The notes: generated by a model not told the origin, from the letters alone. A DNA stretch of 64,000 nucleotides from Thalassotalea sp. LPB0316 (GCF_014898095.1 NZ_CP062946.1:1240001-1304000); one strand, 5' to 3'; positions 1 to 9,812 are shown, numbered from the stretch's first letter. Translations and numbers: made by a program.

Positions 1-2481
1 AACTTAGTGGGCTATTTAGAAAACAGTATAATCTCGGGGCAAATTCCATTAGCAACTGTGATTTATCACGGTAAATTTGCTGATTTTCCGTTTAATAACA
101 ATCAAGGGATCTTCAGTGTTCAGGCTGATTTACAACAAGCGTCTTTCCAGTTCGATCAAAACTGGCCAGCGATTGAAAACCTTGATGCTCATTTAGATTT
201 CACTAATAACTCGATGACAATTACAACGCGCGGGGGCGATCTCAGTGGTTTGTCGGTTGATCGGGTTATCGCAAGGATTGACGAGCTTAAAGGGGAAAAC
301 GTTTTAGTTGTCGATGCGCCGATTGAACAGCAGTCACCAGCAGATATTCACCGTTTACTCAGTCAGAGCCCGTTAGAGCAATCCGTGGCTAAGGTGCTTG
401 ATCAAGTTAAGATTAGCCAACCGGTTTCAGGACATTTTAATTTGAATCTACCGCTAAAAGATACGCAAGCGGTGGTAGCGAGTGGTCAGGTTCAGTTTAA
501 CGATAATTTAATAGAACTGGCCGCACCAGAAATGAACTTTCATCAAGTTAACGGTCAACTCAGCTTTAGTAATGACAAGATCACCGTAGAAGATTTGACC
601 TTGCTTTGGCGAGATAAGCCGATGCAGTTAGTTGCTCAGGGTGAAAAGCAAGATAACTTTTACCAAACGCTGATTGATATTCATGCCAAGTGGCCACAAG
701 CGACGTGGCAAAGTGAAATCCCCGCTAAGTTTTCACCGTATCTAGCTGGTGAGTTAACATGGCAAGGACAACTCAAATTGTTTAATGTCGATGGTGGCAA
801 TTTTAACTATCAACTTACCGCAGCATCAGATTTAGCAGGTAGTCAATTAAACTTCCCCGAACCTTATTCGTTAACCGCTGAGCAAACTGCTGATTTGAGT
901 ATTGTTGCTAAAGGCGATAACAACAGCTCAACTATTGATGCTTTACTGGGCGAGAATTTGAGTTTTTACGGTGTGTTAGCACACGAAAGCGCCAGTTTTA
1001 ACCGAGCACATTTAGTTTTAGGCGAAGAGAAAATGATGCTGCCAACTGATGGCTTTCATATCACTATGAAGCTTGATAATGCAATGTTCACCCAGTGGCA
1101 CCCTTTTGTTCGCGACATTATAGAATCTGTCGACAAAGTTAAAAGCGAAAACACCGACAAACAAACACCGCTATTGGAAAAACCAGAGCGTATTCGCGGG
1201 ACAATTGCTAGCCTCGATCTTTGGGGGCATCAATTAACCGACATCTCATTTAATATTTTTGACAAAACCCATTGGTGGTTACTTCAGCTCAATGCTAAAG
1301 AAGGCCGAAGCCAAGTGAAGTTTTATCCTGATTGGTATGAGCAAGGTGTTGATGTCAATATCGACTTTCTCAACTTGCCCGTTCAACAAGGGGTCGTCGA
1401 GGAAGTCGAGGACGTTATTGCCCAATCAGGCCAGTTCCACCTTGAACAAGCCGAGGGCTTATTACATCAAGAAAAAGATATTTTTGATGGCATGCCGCCG
1501 ATGAAAGTACATTGCGATAGCTGTCGCTTTGGTTTGCTTGACTTAGGTGTTATTGATTTCGAGATAGCCCGTAGCTCTGGTGAAATTATCGCACTTAAAA
1601 ACTTTTCTGCCAGTCGAGATGGCCTAGCAGTAAAGTTTGATGGTCAATGGTTATTGCAGGGCGACTACTCAAGCACCCAAATTGTCGGCACGTTAAACGT
1701 TAAAGATGTTGAAAGTGAACTCGGTCGCCTTGAAGTTGCGTCAGCAATCAAAGATTCTGGCATGAAAACGCGTTATGAGCTCAATTGGCTTGGCAGTCCA
1801 CCGAGCTTTGATTTGGCTAACCTCAATGGTCAGGTGAGCGTTGCTTTTGACGACGGTTATGTCGCCGATGTCAGTGAAAAAGGCGCAAAGCTATTTTCTT
1901 TGCTGAGTTTACAGTCATTGGTGCGCAAATTAACGCTAGATTTTCGCGATATTTTTGCCGACGGCATGTTTTACAGTTCAATTAAAGGTGATTTAACTGT
2001 TGAGCAGGGGGTAGTCTACACCGACAACATTAAAATGAAAGGTTCTGCCGGTGATTTAGCGGTTAAAGGTAATACTAACTTAGTCGAGCAAGAGCTCGAT
2101 TATGAAATGCTTTATAAGCCCAATTTAACCTCGAGCTTGCCGGCACTTGCTTGGATCGCAACGTTAAATCCCGTGACGTTTTTAGCCGGTATCGCAATTG
2201 ATGAAGTGATTACTTCAACCGTTGTTCAAGAATTCAAGTTTGTTTTATCAGGCACTATTGACGAGCCAAATCTGGTTCAAGTGGATCGCAAAAATACCAA
2301 TATTAGTGTTGGCCGATCAACGCCGCCACAAATCGTTGAGCAACTACCTCAGGAGCCAGACACCACGAAACCACAGCAACCACCATTGCCGGGTAAAGTA
2401 ACACCGTTGAAAAAAGAATCTGTCGACTTTCCCGAACAAAAAGAGAAAAAAGACAACATTCAAGGAGCGATAAATGGCTAA
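1..2481 (+). CDS. yhdP: YhdP-family AsmA-like envelope protein, 3' part (5' end outside window)
   Basis: This is the C-terminal part of a very large AsmA-like protein; the frame is open from base 1, so the start lies upstream. About 826 residues are visible, whereas E. coli YhdP is about 1,270. YhdP-type proteins are anchored in the inner membrane and span the periplasm, and in E. coli they act with TamB and YdbH in moving phospholipid to the outer membrane. The visible part is rich in alternating beta-strand segments typical of the family. It ends in a conserved hydrophobic segment (WIATLNPVTFLAGIAIDEV, near 2152-2208) and a Pro/Lys-rich tail. It overlaps the nitrilase gene by 8 bp. The order yhdP, nitrilase, tldD is common in gammaproteobacteria and supports the call. 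The family is clear; the biochemical role is known only from relatives. Confidence 0.85.
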   Translation, partial: NLVGYLENSIISGQIPLATVIYHGKFADFPFNNNQGIFSVQADLQQASFQFDQNWPAIENLDAHLDFTNNSMTITTRGGDLSGLSVDRVIARIDELKGENVLVVDAPIEQQSPADIHRLLSQSPLEQSVAKVLDQVKISQPVSGHFNLNLPLKDTQAVVASGQVQFNDNLIELAAPEMNFHQVNGQLSFSNDKITVEDLTLLWRDKPMQLVAQGEKQDNFYQTLIDIHAKWPQATWQSEIPAKFSPYLAGELTWQGQLKLFNVDGGNFNYQLTAASDLAGSQLNFPEPYSLTAEQTADLSIVAKGDNNSSTIDALLGENLSFYGVLAHESASFNRAHLVLGEEKMMLPTDGFHITMKLDNAMFTQWHPFVRDIIESVDKVKSENTDKQTPLLEKPERIRGTIASLDLWGHQLTDISFNIFDKTHWWLLQLNAKEGRSQVKFYPDWYEQGVDVNIDFLNLPVQQGVVEEVEDVIAQSGQFHLEQAEGLLHQEKDIFDGMPPMKVHCDSCRFGLLDLGVIDFEIARSSGEIIALKNFSASRDGLAVKFDGQWLLQGDYSSTQIVGTLNVKDVESELGRLEVASAIKDSGMKTRYELNWLGSPPSFDLANLNGQVSVAFDDGYVADVSEKGAKLFSLLSLQSLVRKLTLDFRDIFADGMFYSSIKGDLTVEQGVVYTDNIKMKGSAGDLAVKGNTNLVEQELDYEMLYKPNLTSSLPALAWIATLNPVTFLAGIAIDEVITSTVVQEFKFVLSGTIDEPNLVQVDRKNTNISVGRSTPPQIVEQLPQEPDTTKPQQPPLPGKVTPLKKESVDFPEQKEKKDNIQGAING

Positions 2482-3310
2482 GTTATCGGCTATTCAACTG
2501 ACCACTACGCCAAACGTTGACCACAATCTTGAAACCATTGACCGTTTGCTTAGTCAATTGCCACACGACGATGAGCACCTCGTACTATTGCCAGAGTGCT
2601 GTCTGTTTTTTGGTGGTCGAGATGCGGAACAATTAGCATTGGCAAAAAAGAGTGGTAGCGAAAAGCACAATAGCTTGGTGAGTCAATTAGCAAACTTAGC
2701 TCAGCGACATAAGTTATATTTAGTGGCTGGCACTATTCCTTGTCTAACCGCTAATACTGATAAATTTTACAATCGCAGTTATGTTTTTTCGCCACAAGGG
2801 CAAACACTGTGTTATTACGATAAAATCCATTTGTTCGATGTTGTCGTAGAAGATAGTGAAAAAAACTATTTGGAATCAAAATACACCCAAGCCGGTAATG
2901 AGGTGAAACACATAGATTTACCTTTTGCCACGTTAGGCCTAACAGTGTGTTATGATTTGCGCTTTCCTGAGCTTTATCGCGTATTGAGTCAACGTGGTGT
3001 TGATGTGATTACTGTCCCGGCAGCGTTTACCAAAGTTACTGGCCAAGCCCATTGGCAAGCATTGCTGCAGGCAAGAGCAATAGAAAATCAATGCTATATT
3101 GTTGCTGCAGGGCAACAAGGTAAACACGCTAACGGCCGTGAAACCTGGGGTCATTCTATGGTTATTTCGCCATGGGGTGAGGTGCTCGCCTGTGTCCCTG
3201 AGGGTGAAGGCAGTGTTACCGTTGACTTTAGCTTAAAAAGTATTGATAAAATTCGTCAATCGATGCCGGTAAATACGCACAATCAATTTAAAACTGAGTT
3301 AATTAAATGA
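2474..3310 (+). CDS. Carbon-nitrogen hydrolase (nitrilase superfamily, omega-amidase-like)
   Basis: This is a 278-residue cytoplasmic amidase of the nitrilase superfamily. The Glu-Lys-Cys triad is visible: E41 in LLPECC, K117 in YYDKIHLFD and C159 in [10 protein letters not shown]. The length is normal for NIT1/NIT2-like enzymes, which hydrolyse omega-amides or deaminated glutathione. The substrate here cannot be read from sequence. The start overlaps the end of yhdP by 8 bp and the stop overlaps the tldD start (ATGA), so it should be translated as part of one operon. Its position between yhdP and tldD is a conserved arrangement, which suggests a housekeeping metabolite-repair job rather than nitrile catabolism. 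Family call firm; substrate unknown. Confidence 0.9.
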   Translation: MAKLSAIQLTTTPNVDHNLETIDRLLSQLPHDDEHLVLLPECCLFFGGRDAEQLALAKKSGSEKHNSLVSQLANLAQRHKLYLVAGTIPCLTANTDKFYNRSYVFSPQGQTLCYYDKIHLFDVVVEDSEKNYLESKYTQAGNEVKHIDLPFATLGLTVCYDLRFPELYRVLSQRGVDVITVPAAFTKVTGQAHWQALLQARAIENQCYIVAAGQQGKHANGRETWGHSMVISPWGEVLACVPEGEGSVTVDFSLKSIDKIRQSMPVNTHNQFKTELIK

Positions 3311-4749
3311 GCAATATTGTTGAACAAGAATTACTAGCCCAAAGCCAATTAGACAAGGGCTTTTTACAACAAGCGTTGGCCCGTATCGTCGAGCGCAATG
3401 TCGATTTTGCCGATCTGTATTTTCAGTCGAGCCAACACGAATCATGGATGTTAGAAGACGGTATTGTCAAAGAAGGCTCATACAATATTGAACAAGGTGT
3501 TGGGGTACGCGCGATTACTGGCGAGAAAACCGGTTTTGCCTACTCAGATGATATTTCAGCGTTGGCCATCAACCAAGCAGCTGATGCGGCTAAAGGTATT
3601 GCACTGGCAGATAAAAGCGGTTCAGTTCAGGCGTTTAAAGCAGATAAACACAAGAAAATTTTTACCGAACGCGATCCGCTAGGCAGTTTGTCACAAGAGC
3701 AAAAAATTAACTTATTACACGAAGTTGAAGCCCATGCCCGAAGCGTCGATAAACGCGTATCTCAAGTGATTGTTAGCTTAAGTGGCGTTTATGAAAAAGT
3801 ATTAGTTGCGGCAACCGACGGCACTTACGCAACCGATATTCGCCCATTAGTCAGGCTTAACTGCTCAGTCTTGGTTGAAGAAAACGGCAAGCGAGAGCGC
3901 GGCAGCTCAGGTGGCGGTGCGAGAACAGACTACAGTTACTTTTTCGAAGCCCAGGGTAATAAAGCGCGCTATTTACACTATGCCGAAGAAGCGGTTCGCC
4001 AAGCGTTAGTGAATTTGGTTGCAATTGCCGCACCTGCGGGTAGTTTCCCTGTTGTTTTAGGCTCGGGTTGGCCAGGCGTTCTATTGCACGAAGCCGTTGG
4101 CCATGGCTTAGAAGGCGACTTTAACCGCAAAGGTTCATCGGCGTTCTCTGGCAAGGTCGGCCAACAAGTCGCCTCGCAGCACTGCACAATTGTTGACGAT
4201 GGCACCCTAGCGAATCGTCGTGGCTCCTTAAATATCGACGACGAAGGCACGCCAGGCCAATACAATGTGTTGATCGAGAAAGGCATTCTCAAAGGTTATA
4301 TGCAAGATAAGCACAATGCTAAGTTAATGGGTGTTGCCCCAACGGGGAATGGTCGTCGTGAATCTTATGCTCACTTGCCAATGCCAAGGATGACGAATAC
4401 CTATATGTTGGCGGGCGAGCACGATCCGAAAGATATTATCAAAACCGTGAAAAAAGGTATCTACGCACCAAACTTCGCAGGTGGTCAGGTTGATATCACC
4501 TCTGGCAAGTTTGTTTTTACCAGTGCTGAAGCCTATTTAATTGAAAACGGCGAAATTACTTCGCCAGTTAAAGGGGCTACCTTAATTGGTAGTGGCCCTG
4601 AGTCAATGAAAAAGGTCTCTATGGTGGGTAATGATTTGGCTCTTGACGCTGGCGTTGGTGTGTGCGGTAAAGATGGTCAAAGTGTCCCTGTTGGTGTTGG
4701 CCAACCGACGTTAAAGATCGATGAAATGACCATAGGTGGTACTCAGTAA
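3307..4749 (+). CDS. tldD: TldD, zinc metalloprotease subunit of the TldD/TldE(PmbA) complex
   Basis: This 480-residue protein matches TldD in length and sequence. The metal site [11 protein letters not shown] is present, with H261, E262 and H266 forming the HExxxH motif that distinguishes the catalytic TldD from its partner TldE/PmbA. In E. coli the TldD-TldE heterodimer degrades unfolded peptides, matures microcin B17 and processes the antitoxin CcdA. The partner pmbA gene is not in this window. The ATG overlaps the nitrilase stop codon, so translational coupling is likely. A small VF530-type gene follows with no gap, where some gammaproteobacteria have other small genes. Confidence 0.95.
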   Translation: MSNIVEQELLAQSQLDKGFLQQALARIVERNVDFADLYFQSSQHESWMLEDGIVKEGSYNIEQGVGVRAITGEKTGFAYSDDISALAINQAADAAKGIALADKSGSVQAFKADKHKKIFTERDPLGSLSQEQKINLLHEVEAHARSVDKRVSQVIVSLSGVYEKVLVAATDGTYATDIRPLVRLNCSVLVEENGKRERGSSGGGARTDYSYFFEAQGNKARYLHYAEEAVRQALVNLVAIAAPAGSFPVVLGSGWPGVLLHEAVGHGLEGDFNRKGSSAFSGKVGQQVASQHCTIVDDGTLANRRGSLNIDDEGTPGQYNVLIEKGILKGYMQDKHNAKLMGVAPTGNGRRESYAHLPMPRMTNTYMLAGEHDPKDIIKTVKKGIYAPNFAGGQVDITSGKFVFTSAEAYLIENGEITSPVKGATLIGSGPESMKKVSMVGNDLALDAGVGVCGKDGQSVPVGVGQPTLKIDEMTIGGTQ

Positions 4750-4995
4750 ATGAGTCAACAAGCGCAACCTAATAATCCGCTGCACGGCATCACATTAGCG
4801 ATGATGCTGGAGCGGTTAGTTGCCGAAATAGGCTGGGAAAAAATGGCACAAACGGTAGATATTCGTTGCTTTAAATTTGATCCTAGCATTAAGTCTAGCT
4901 TGGCGTTTTTACGCAAAACCCCTTGGGCTAGGGCTGAAGTGGAACAGCTATATATCAATACTTTTCACGGCTTTGTTTGGCCTAAAATTGACTAG
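4750..4995 (+). CDS. VF530 family (DUF2132) small DNA-binding-type protein
   Basis: This 81-residue protein resembles the VF530/DUF2132 family. Typical stretches are [48 protein letters not shown] and the terminal VEQLY. Members are compact helical proteins proposed to bind DNA from the Vibrio VF530 structure; no physiological role is established. The ATG begins directly after the tldD stop codon, with no intergenic base, so it is the last gene of the yhdP-nitrilase-tldD operon. It converges with the gene ending at 4998, only two bases away. Confidence 0.8.
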   Translation: MSQQAQPNNPLHGITLAMMLERLVAEIGWEKMAQTVDIRCFKFDPSIKSSLAFLRKTPWARAEVEQLYINTFHGFVWPKID

Positions 4996-4997
4996 CC

Positions 4998-5405
4998 CTA
5001 TAAACCTATTGGTTCAAAATTTAATACTTGAGCGCGAGCGTTAGTGACTTCAACTAAGCGCTCTCGCAATATATTCTCAATAGCGATCTGCTCGCTTAGC
5101 TTGGCGATTTCCTCGGTCAAGGCAATCAAAATAACACAGTTGAGCGATTGGCTCTGGGCTATAAAAGCACTATTTGGCGCTTCGTGCTGCCACGCTAAAC
5201 CATCGTTAGATTGTAGGTTTAACTCTTCTTGGCTGACAAAGCGATAGCGAAATCGCGGGCTATTGGCCTCATCGGCAAACCAGTTTAAGCCCATGGTTTG
5301 GAAATTTAACCAAGCCTCGGTATTCGTTAACGCTGCCGACAGTATCGGCGATAGTTCAAGCAGGGTTTTACTTGCACTGAGTTGCAATGGAAATAAATTA
5401 GCCAT
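4998..5405 (-). CDS. Hypothetical protein encoded just downstream of a sodium symporter
   Basis: The product is not recognised. It is about 135 residues from the ATG at 5405 (MANLFPLQLSASKTLLEL). I chose that start over one 17 codons upstream because AAGGAAAC lies at the right distance and the longer form would run into the symporter gene. It has no signal peptide or membrane segment. A helical C-terminal half (EEIAKLSEQIAIENILRERL) could form a coiled coil. The gene begins 11 bp after the symporter stop, so the two are probably co-transcribed. An accessory role for the transporter is possible but is only inferred from position. Confidence 0.6.
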   Translation of the reverse strand: MANLFPLQLSASKTLLELSPILSAALTNTEAWLNFQTMGLNWFADEANSPRFRYRFVSQEELNLQSNDGLAWQHEAPNSAFIAQSQSLNCVILIALTEEIAKLSEQIAIENILRERLVEVTNARAQVLNFEPIGL

Positions 5406-5416
5406 GTGGTGTTTCC

Positions 5417-6832
5417 TTAACTTGTTTGTGTTTGCGGCTGAGTTCTGCCTAACCAAGCGATAAAGAAAGCAAGGAAAAACGGCACGAGTCGCTCAAGGTA
5501 GTCGCCCGGTGCTGACGGTATAAAGCTAAGCGCTATGGTAGTAAAAAAGCCAGTAAAAATAGCCATAAAAGCATATAAGCCATCAACTCGTTGGCTACAA
5601 ACACGCACCACTAATAATGGACCAAAAGCAGCCCCCAGTGCGTTCCAAGCAAATAACACCCGAGTGAAAATATCTTCAGGCGCGAATAGAGCGATCAAGG
5701 TTGAAATTAAACACATTAAAACAACGGTTAAACGGGAATAAATTAAACCTTTGCGATGACTTTGCAGTTGAGCAACATCGTATGACAGTGCTGAAGCACT
5801 CACTAATAATTGGCTATCGGCGGTCGACATAATAGCTGAAAGCACAGCTGCGATAATAATACCGGCAATAATTGGAGAGAACAGCTCCGCAGTTAACACA
5901 AAAAATGCCTGCTCTTGATCGGCAACCGGTTCAATTAACACTTTCGCTGACCAACCGACGATTACCATGCCGCCGTAAACAATAGTCGCCCAGCTAATAG
6001 CAATGATTCTACCTTGTTTTATCGCTTGTTGAGACTTAATTGCCATCAATCGATTAACAACGTGTGGTTGGCCACAGTTACCTAAACCTATACCCATGAG
6101 ACCAAGCACAAAACCGAGTGCCAGCATGCCAGAGTGAGTACTAAAGGCGTTGAGCTGTTCGCCGGCAAATGTTGTTTGCATCTGCTGCCACAATTCAACG
6201 GGGCCACCAATAGCCCATAGAGCAAAAATTGGCAATAAAAAGCTAGTTGCTGCCATCAAAAGCCCTTGTAGGGTGTCGGTAATACTCACCGCCCAAAAAC
6301 CGCCAAGTAAAGTATAAATAAGAATAATGACAGTACCTAGCACTATGCTTGCCGTCATCGACATATCAAAGGTACTGGCAAACGTTTTACCTGCAGCTTG
6401 AAATTGAGCAGCGATATAAAAGCTAAAGGCGAAAATAATCGCCAGTGAGCATAATAGGGTAATACTGCGTTTGTATTTGCCAGTGTCTTCGGCAAGCAAC
6501 TCGGTAAGGGTGACCGATTTTTTCTCTTGGGTAAGTTTTTGCAGCCTTGGGGCTAACCAAAACCAATTAAAGATATAACCGCAAATGATGCCCGGTGGTA
6601 TCCAAGCCGCTGATACACCCATAATATAAGCCGCTCCACTCATCCCTAATAATGACCAAGCTGATGATGCACTGGCTGCCGAGCTTACGGCTGCGACCCA
6701 TGGGCCAAGCGAATGGCTGCCAATAAAGTAATCTTGAGTTGAATGGTTGCGTTGATTACTCCACAAGCCGATGCCAATAAGGACAAGCTTATATACGATC
6801 AGGGTAATGAGGACAGCGTGATGATATTCCAT
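5417..6832 (-). CDS. Sodium:solute symporter (SSS family, PutP-like)
   Basis: This 471-residue integral membrane protein has the many hydrophobic helices and the early signature of the SSS (solute:sodium symporter) family: NHSTQDYFIGSHSLGPW followed by AAVSSAASASSAWSLLGMSG in the first helices, and SAIMSTADSQLLVSASAL in the region that forms the sodium site in relatives. It most resembles sodium/proline symporters of the PutP type. That predicts sodium-driven uptake of an amino acid or similar small solute across the inner membrane. No substrate can be assigned because no catabolic gene flanks it. A small unknown gene follows 11 bp downstream. The ATG at 6832 begins with a hydrophobic segment, as usual for the family. 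Confidence 0.85.
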   Translation of the reverse strand: MEYHHAVLITLIVYKLVLIGIGLWSNQRNHSTQDYFIGSHSLGPWVAAVSSAASASSAWSLLGMSGAAYIMGVSAAWIPPGIICGYIFNWFWLAPRLQKLTQEKKSVTLTELLAEDTGKYKRSITLLCSLAIIFAFSFYIAAQFQAAGKTFASTFDMSMTASIVLGTVIILIYTLLGGFWAVSITDTLQGLLMAATSFLLPIFALWAIGGPVELWQQMQTTFAGEQLNAFSTHSGMLALGFVLGLMGIGLGNCGQPHVVNRLMAIKSQQAIKQGRIIAISWATIVYGGMVIVGWSAKVLIEPVADQEQAFFVLTAELFSPIIAGIIIAAVLSAIMSTADSQLLVSASALSYDVAQLQSHRKGLIYSRLTVVLMCLISTLIALFAPEDIFTRVLFAWNALGAAFGPLLVVRVCSQRVDGLYAFMAIFTGFFTTIALSFIPSAPGDYLERLVPFFLAFFIAWLGRTQPQTQTS

Positions 6833-7081
6833 AGTGTGATGAAGGCTTTGTTATTTTTATTATTGGTTTTGTTGATCAGTCTACTAAAGCGTGTAGAACT
6901 TTCAAATGTGTTTTTCTAAGGGGTGTTGTAGCCCTGTAAAATTAATCGTTTCAGTACGGTATAAACAATTATCTGCAAAATATTAACTAATGATTATTCG
7001 AGGCTTTGGTCACTTTTTAGTAAAAATACTATTAAGTTCAGTGGTTTTTTAAGGTTTTATTGTCGGGGTGCCGACAGCACT

Positions 7082-7112
7082 AAAGAGGGAAAAAGCGCCT
7101 GTTTCCCTCTTT
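7082..7112. terminator. Perfect 11-bp hairpin, possible terminator
   Basis: AAAGAGGGAAA (7082-7092) pairs with TTTCCCTCTTT (7102-7112) around a 9-base loop. The A/T ends of the stem could serve as U-tracts in either direction. No gene end is close, so it may end a transcript from the adjacent inverted-repeat element or attenuate read-through toward the symporter. Confidence 0.4.
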
Positions 7113-7130
7113 AATCTCCCTCGGCGCCCA

Positions 7131-7264
7131 CGCAATAGACAACATTAATTTTTCACTTGTGTTTATTAGCTGTTCCTGAAGAAGATACGTCCTGTATTGC
7201 ATCAGTGCTCGGCGTCCTGCCTCACCCAGCAATAAACATGGAAGTGAAAAATTAATCTATTGCG
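7131..7264. repeat. 134-bp imperfect inverted-repeat element (MITE-like or structured RNA)
   Basis: The ends are near-mirror images. The left arm starts CGCAATAGA and contains ATTAATTTTTCACTT and GTTTATTAGCTG. The right arm, read on the other strand, starts CGCAATAGA and contains TTAATTTTTCACTT and GTTTATTGCTG. Each arm is about 35-41 bp around a central GC-richer core of about 60 bp. There is no open frame. No clear target-site duplication is seen at the edges. It could be a miniature mobile element or encode a structured transcript. Confidence 0.55.
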
Positions 7265-7373
7265 AATGGGATTGGTGTGTAATTCGAGTCTCGATTTTTT
7301 TCGAAGTGTGGCAAAAAATTGGTATAACTTGGGGTTAGCAGCAGGGCAGCTATTGAAACCTGTACTAATGTAC

Positions 7374-7396
7374 AAAAAAGCCGCAGCAAGCGGCTT
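7374..7396 (-). terminator. Rho-independent terminator of pgi
   Basis: On the - strand, AAGCCGC and GCGGCTT form a 7-bp stem with a 5-base loop, followed by TTTTTT. It begins about 20 bp after the pgi stop codon. Confidence 0.8.
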
Positions 7397-7417
7397 AGTT
7401 GGTTAAGTTAAAACGGA

Positions 7418-9067
7418 TTAGCTTTCGCTTTTCATTGCGTGATAGTGGGCAAGCAAACCTTGGGTCGAGCTATCGTGATTTGGATTAACTTGCCCAGATT
7501 CTAGTTCTTGTTGAATCTTATTAGCCAGTGTCTTGCCTAGCTCAACACCCCATTGATCAAATGAGCAAATTTGTAAAATAATACCTTGGACAAAAATTTT
7601 GTGCTCATAAAGCGCTATTAAATTGCCGATCGAGCGCGGTGAAATTCGTTTCATTAATAACGTGTTGGTTGGCCTATTGCCCAGATGCACTTTGTGTGGT
7701 GCAACTTTATTGATGTAATCATCGCTGCGGCCGCGCATTTTTAAATCCGCGCGAACTTCTTGTTCAGTGACACCTTGCATTAATGCTTGGGTTTGGGCAA
7801 AAAAGTTCGCCATTAAGGTTTCGTGATGCCCTTCAACTGGGGTAACGCTCTCAACCGAACCAATAAAATCAGCAGGAACAATATTATTACTTTGGTGGAG
7901 GTATTGATAAAACGCGTGTTGGCCATTAATGCCTAACTCTCCCCAAATAGATGGTACGGTTGGGTAATCAACCTTTTCACCCTGCCAGTTAACTGACTTA
8001 CCGTTACTTTCCATTTCTGCTTGTTGTAGGTATGCACTGAGCATGTGTAGCGATTGGTCGTATGGCAATATGGCTTGTGACTGAGCACCTAAAAACGTAG
8101 TGTTCCACAAGCTCATTAATGCCATTAATACCGGAATGTTTTGTTCTAGTTCGGCCGTTAAAAAGTGCTGATCAACTTCGTATGCGCCGTCGAGTAATTG
8201 CTTGAATTGGTCAAAGCCCAAATCAAGTGCAATCGGCAAACCGATAGCTGACCACAAAGAGAATCGGCCGCCAACCCAATCCCACATATTGAAAATATTG
8301 TCTTGGCTAATGCCAAATTTTATCGCATTGCTCTTGTTAGCTGTAACCGCAACAAAATGTTTAGCAACGATAGAAGTGTCTTGCGCTGCTGTGGTTAACC
8401 ATTGCATCGCCGTGTGGGCGTTGGTCATGGTTTCTGTTGTTGTGAAGGTTTTACTCGAGACAATAAATAATACGGTTTCAGGATTTAACGGTTTCAATAC
8501 ATTGGCGATTTGCGTGCCGTCAACATTCGACACGTAATGCATCTTGAGTTGCCCGTCACTGTATTGATGAAGCGCTTCAGTCACCATTTGCGGGCCGAGG
8601 TTAGAGCCGCCAACACCGATACTAACAACATCGGTGATCGCTTTACCTGAATAACCGCGCCATTGGCCTGAGCGCACACAGTCACAAAATGCCGCCATTT
8701 GTTGTTGGGTCGCTGCTATTTGCTGATTAATATCAACGCCATCGAGTTCTTTGGCATTGTCGAGTCGATCGCGCAAGGCAACGTGTAAAACGGCGCGATC
8801 TTCGGTCGTATTGATATGCTCACCGGCAAACATGCGCTCGCGCCACTGCTCGACTTGACACTGCTTAGCCAATTCAACGAGCTGGGTTATGGTCTGCTGG
8901 TCGATTAAGTTTTTAGAATAATCAAAGAGAATTTTAGGGAGTTTGACGCTGTATTTGTTAAACCTTTCAGTATCTTGTGAAAACAAATCCTTCATGTGCT
9001 TTGTTTTCATCATGTTGGCATGTTGTGTTAGCGCTTGCCATGCCGGAAGTGATTGTCGTGCGTCCAT
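7418..9067 (-). CDS. pgi: Glucose-6-phosphate isomerase
   Basis: This is phosphoglucose isomerase of glycolysis and gluconeogenesis, interconverting glucose-6-phosphate and fructose-6-phosphate in the cytoplasm. Visible family signatures include VSIGVGGSNLGPQMV, FIVSSKTFTTTETMTNA, the active-site region WDWVGGRFSLWSAIGLP and the C-terminal signature FDQWGVELGKTLA. I place the start at 9067 (MDARQSLPAWQAL), giving 549 residues like E. coli Pgi. AAAGGTC sits just upstream, while a longer in-frame start 14 codons earlier lacks this support. The gene stands alone, divergent from an FAH-family gene and closed by its own terminator. It would channel glucose released by the starch locus further along the window into central metabolism. 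Confidence 0.97.
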   Translation of the reverse strand: MDARQSLPAWQALTQHANMMKTKHMKDLFSQDTERFNKYSVKLPKILFDYSKNLIDQQTITQLVELAKQCQVEQWRERMFAGEHINTTEDRAVLHVALRDRLDNAKELDGVDINQQIAATQQQMAAFCDCVRSGQWRGYSGKAITDVVSIGVGGSNLGPQMVTEALHQYSDGQLKMHYVSNVDGTQIANVLKPLNPETVLFIVSSKTFTTTETMTNAHTAMQWLTTAAQDTSIVAKHFVAVTANKSNAIKFGISQDNIFNMWDWVGGRFSLWSAIGLPIALDLGFDQFKQLLDGAYEVDQHFLTAELEQNIPVLMALMSLWNTTFLGAQSQAILPYDQSLHMLSAYLQQAEMESNGKSVNWQGEKVDYPTVPSIWGELGINGQHAFYQYLHQSNNIVPADFIGSVESVTPVEGHHETLMANFFAQTQALMQGVTEQEVRADLKMRGRSDDYINKVAPHKVHLGNRPTNTLLMKRISPRSIGNLIALYEHKIFVQGIILQICSFDQWGVELGKTLANKIQQELESGQVNPNHDSSTQGLLAHYHAMKSES

Positions 9068-9200
9068 AGTGACCTTTATAAACCCTGTTTTATCTTTTAA
9101 TGATGGCATATTTAGTTTTTGCTATTATGCCAGAATAATAGCAGGATAAAATCATTAAAAGCTTTTAACTGACCTTTCATCATTGGGTACAAGAGAGATT

Positions 9201-9812
9201 ATGCAAACTGTTACTTTTAATAAACAAGCGATCACACCGAGCAAGATAGTTTGTATTGGGCGCAATTACTTGGCTCATATTCAAGAATTAGGCAACGCAG
9301 TACCCGATGAACTGGTGGTGTTTTTAAAACCTAATAGTGCAATAACCGAAAAGCTTAACCGACATCACCTCGGTGAAGTATTGCACTATGAAGCTGAATT
9401 AGCTTATTTGTATCAAGGTGGTCGCTTTAGCGCCGTTGCTTTAGGGTTAGATTTAACCAAACGCGGCCTACAAAGCCAATTGAAAAGCAAAGGTTTGCCG
9501 TGGGAAAAGGCTAAAGCATTTAACGGCTCGGCACTGTTTAGCGAGTTTATGCCGATTGAAGACAACGATATTCCACTAACCTTATCGCTAACCATTGACG
9601 GTGAGCTCAAACAACATGCATCAAATCAACTTATGATGCACAAGCCCAGTGATATCCTGGCTCAACTATCATCATGGTTAACCCTAGAGGACGGAGATAT
9701 CGTCATGACAGGAACACCTCAAGGTGTTGGTGAAGTTACTCAAAACAGTGATTTTGTCGGGGGTGTTTGGCTACAACAAGAAAAATTAGTTGAAGTAAAG
9801 TGGCGTAGTTAA
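9201..9812 (+). CDS. Fumarylacetoacetate hydrolase (FAH) family protein
   Basis: This is a roughly 203-residue FAH-fold hydrolase or decarboxylase. Visible hallmarks are IVCIGRNYLAHIQELGN at the N-terminus, FLKPNSAI, the metal-binding segment LHYEAELAYL, and the conserved GDIVMTGTPQGVG near the C-terminus. The family splits C-C bonds in acylpyruvates or decarboxylates oxaloacetate, using Mg2+ held by Glu/Glu/Asp. I prefer the ATG at 9201, preceded by AAGAGAG, over the ATG six codons upstream. It is divergent from pgi, and its own promoter must lie in the 130-bp gap. The substrate is not predictable here, because no aromatic-degradation genes are adjacent. Confidence 0.88.
   Translation: MQTVTFNKQAITPSKIVCIGRNYLAHIQELGNAVPDELVVFLKPNSAITEKLNRHHLGEVLHYEAELAYLYQGGRFSAVALGLDLTKRGLQSQLKSKGLPWEKAKAFNGSALFSEFMPIEDNDIPLTLSLTIDGELKQHASNQLMMHKPSDILAQLSSWLTLEDGDIVMTGTPQGVGEVTQNSDFVGGVWLQQEKLVEVKWRS

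Larger units (their letters stand above)
6833..7417. other. Non-coding gap of 585 bp between symporter and pgi
   Basis: I see no convincing gene on either strand. From right to left it holds the pgi terminator (7374-7396), a 134-bp imperfect inverted-repeat element (7131-7264) and an 11-bp perfect hairpin (7082-7112). The remaining AT-rich stretch up to 6833 presumably carries the symporter promoter, reading leftward. Confidence 0.6.

Noticed and set aside
7131..7264. An integron attC site
   Set aside because: The inverted arms look superficially similar, but the paired short core sites (RYYYAAC/GTTRRRY) at the ends are absent, and there is no integrase or gene cassette.
6833..7417. A tRNA or known small RNA gene
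   Set aside because: No cloverleaf, TYC-loop consensus or known sRNA pattern could be found by eye; only the inverted-repeat element remains.
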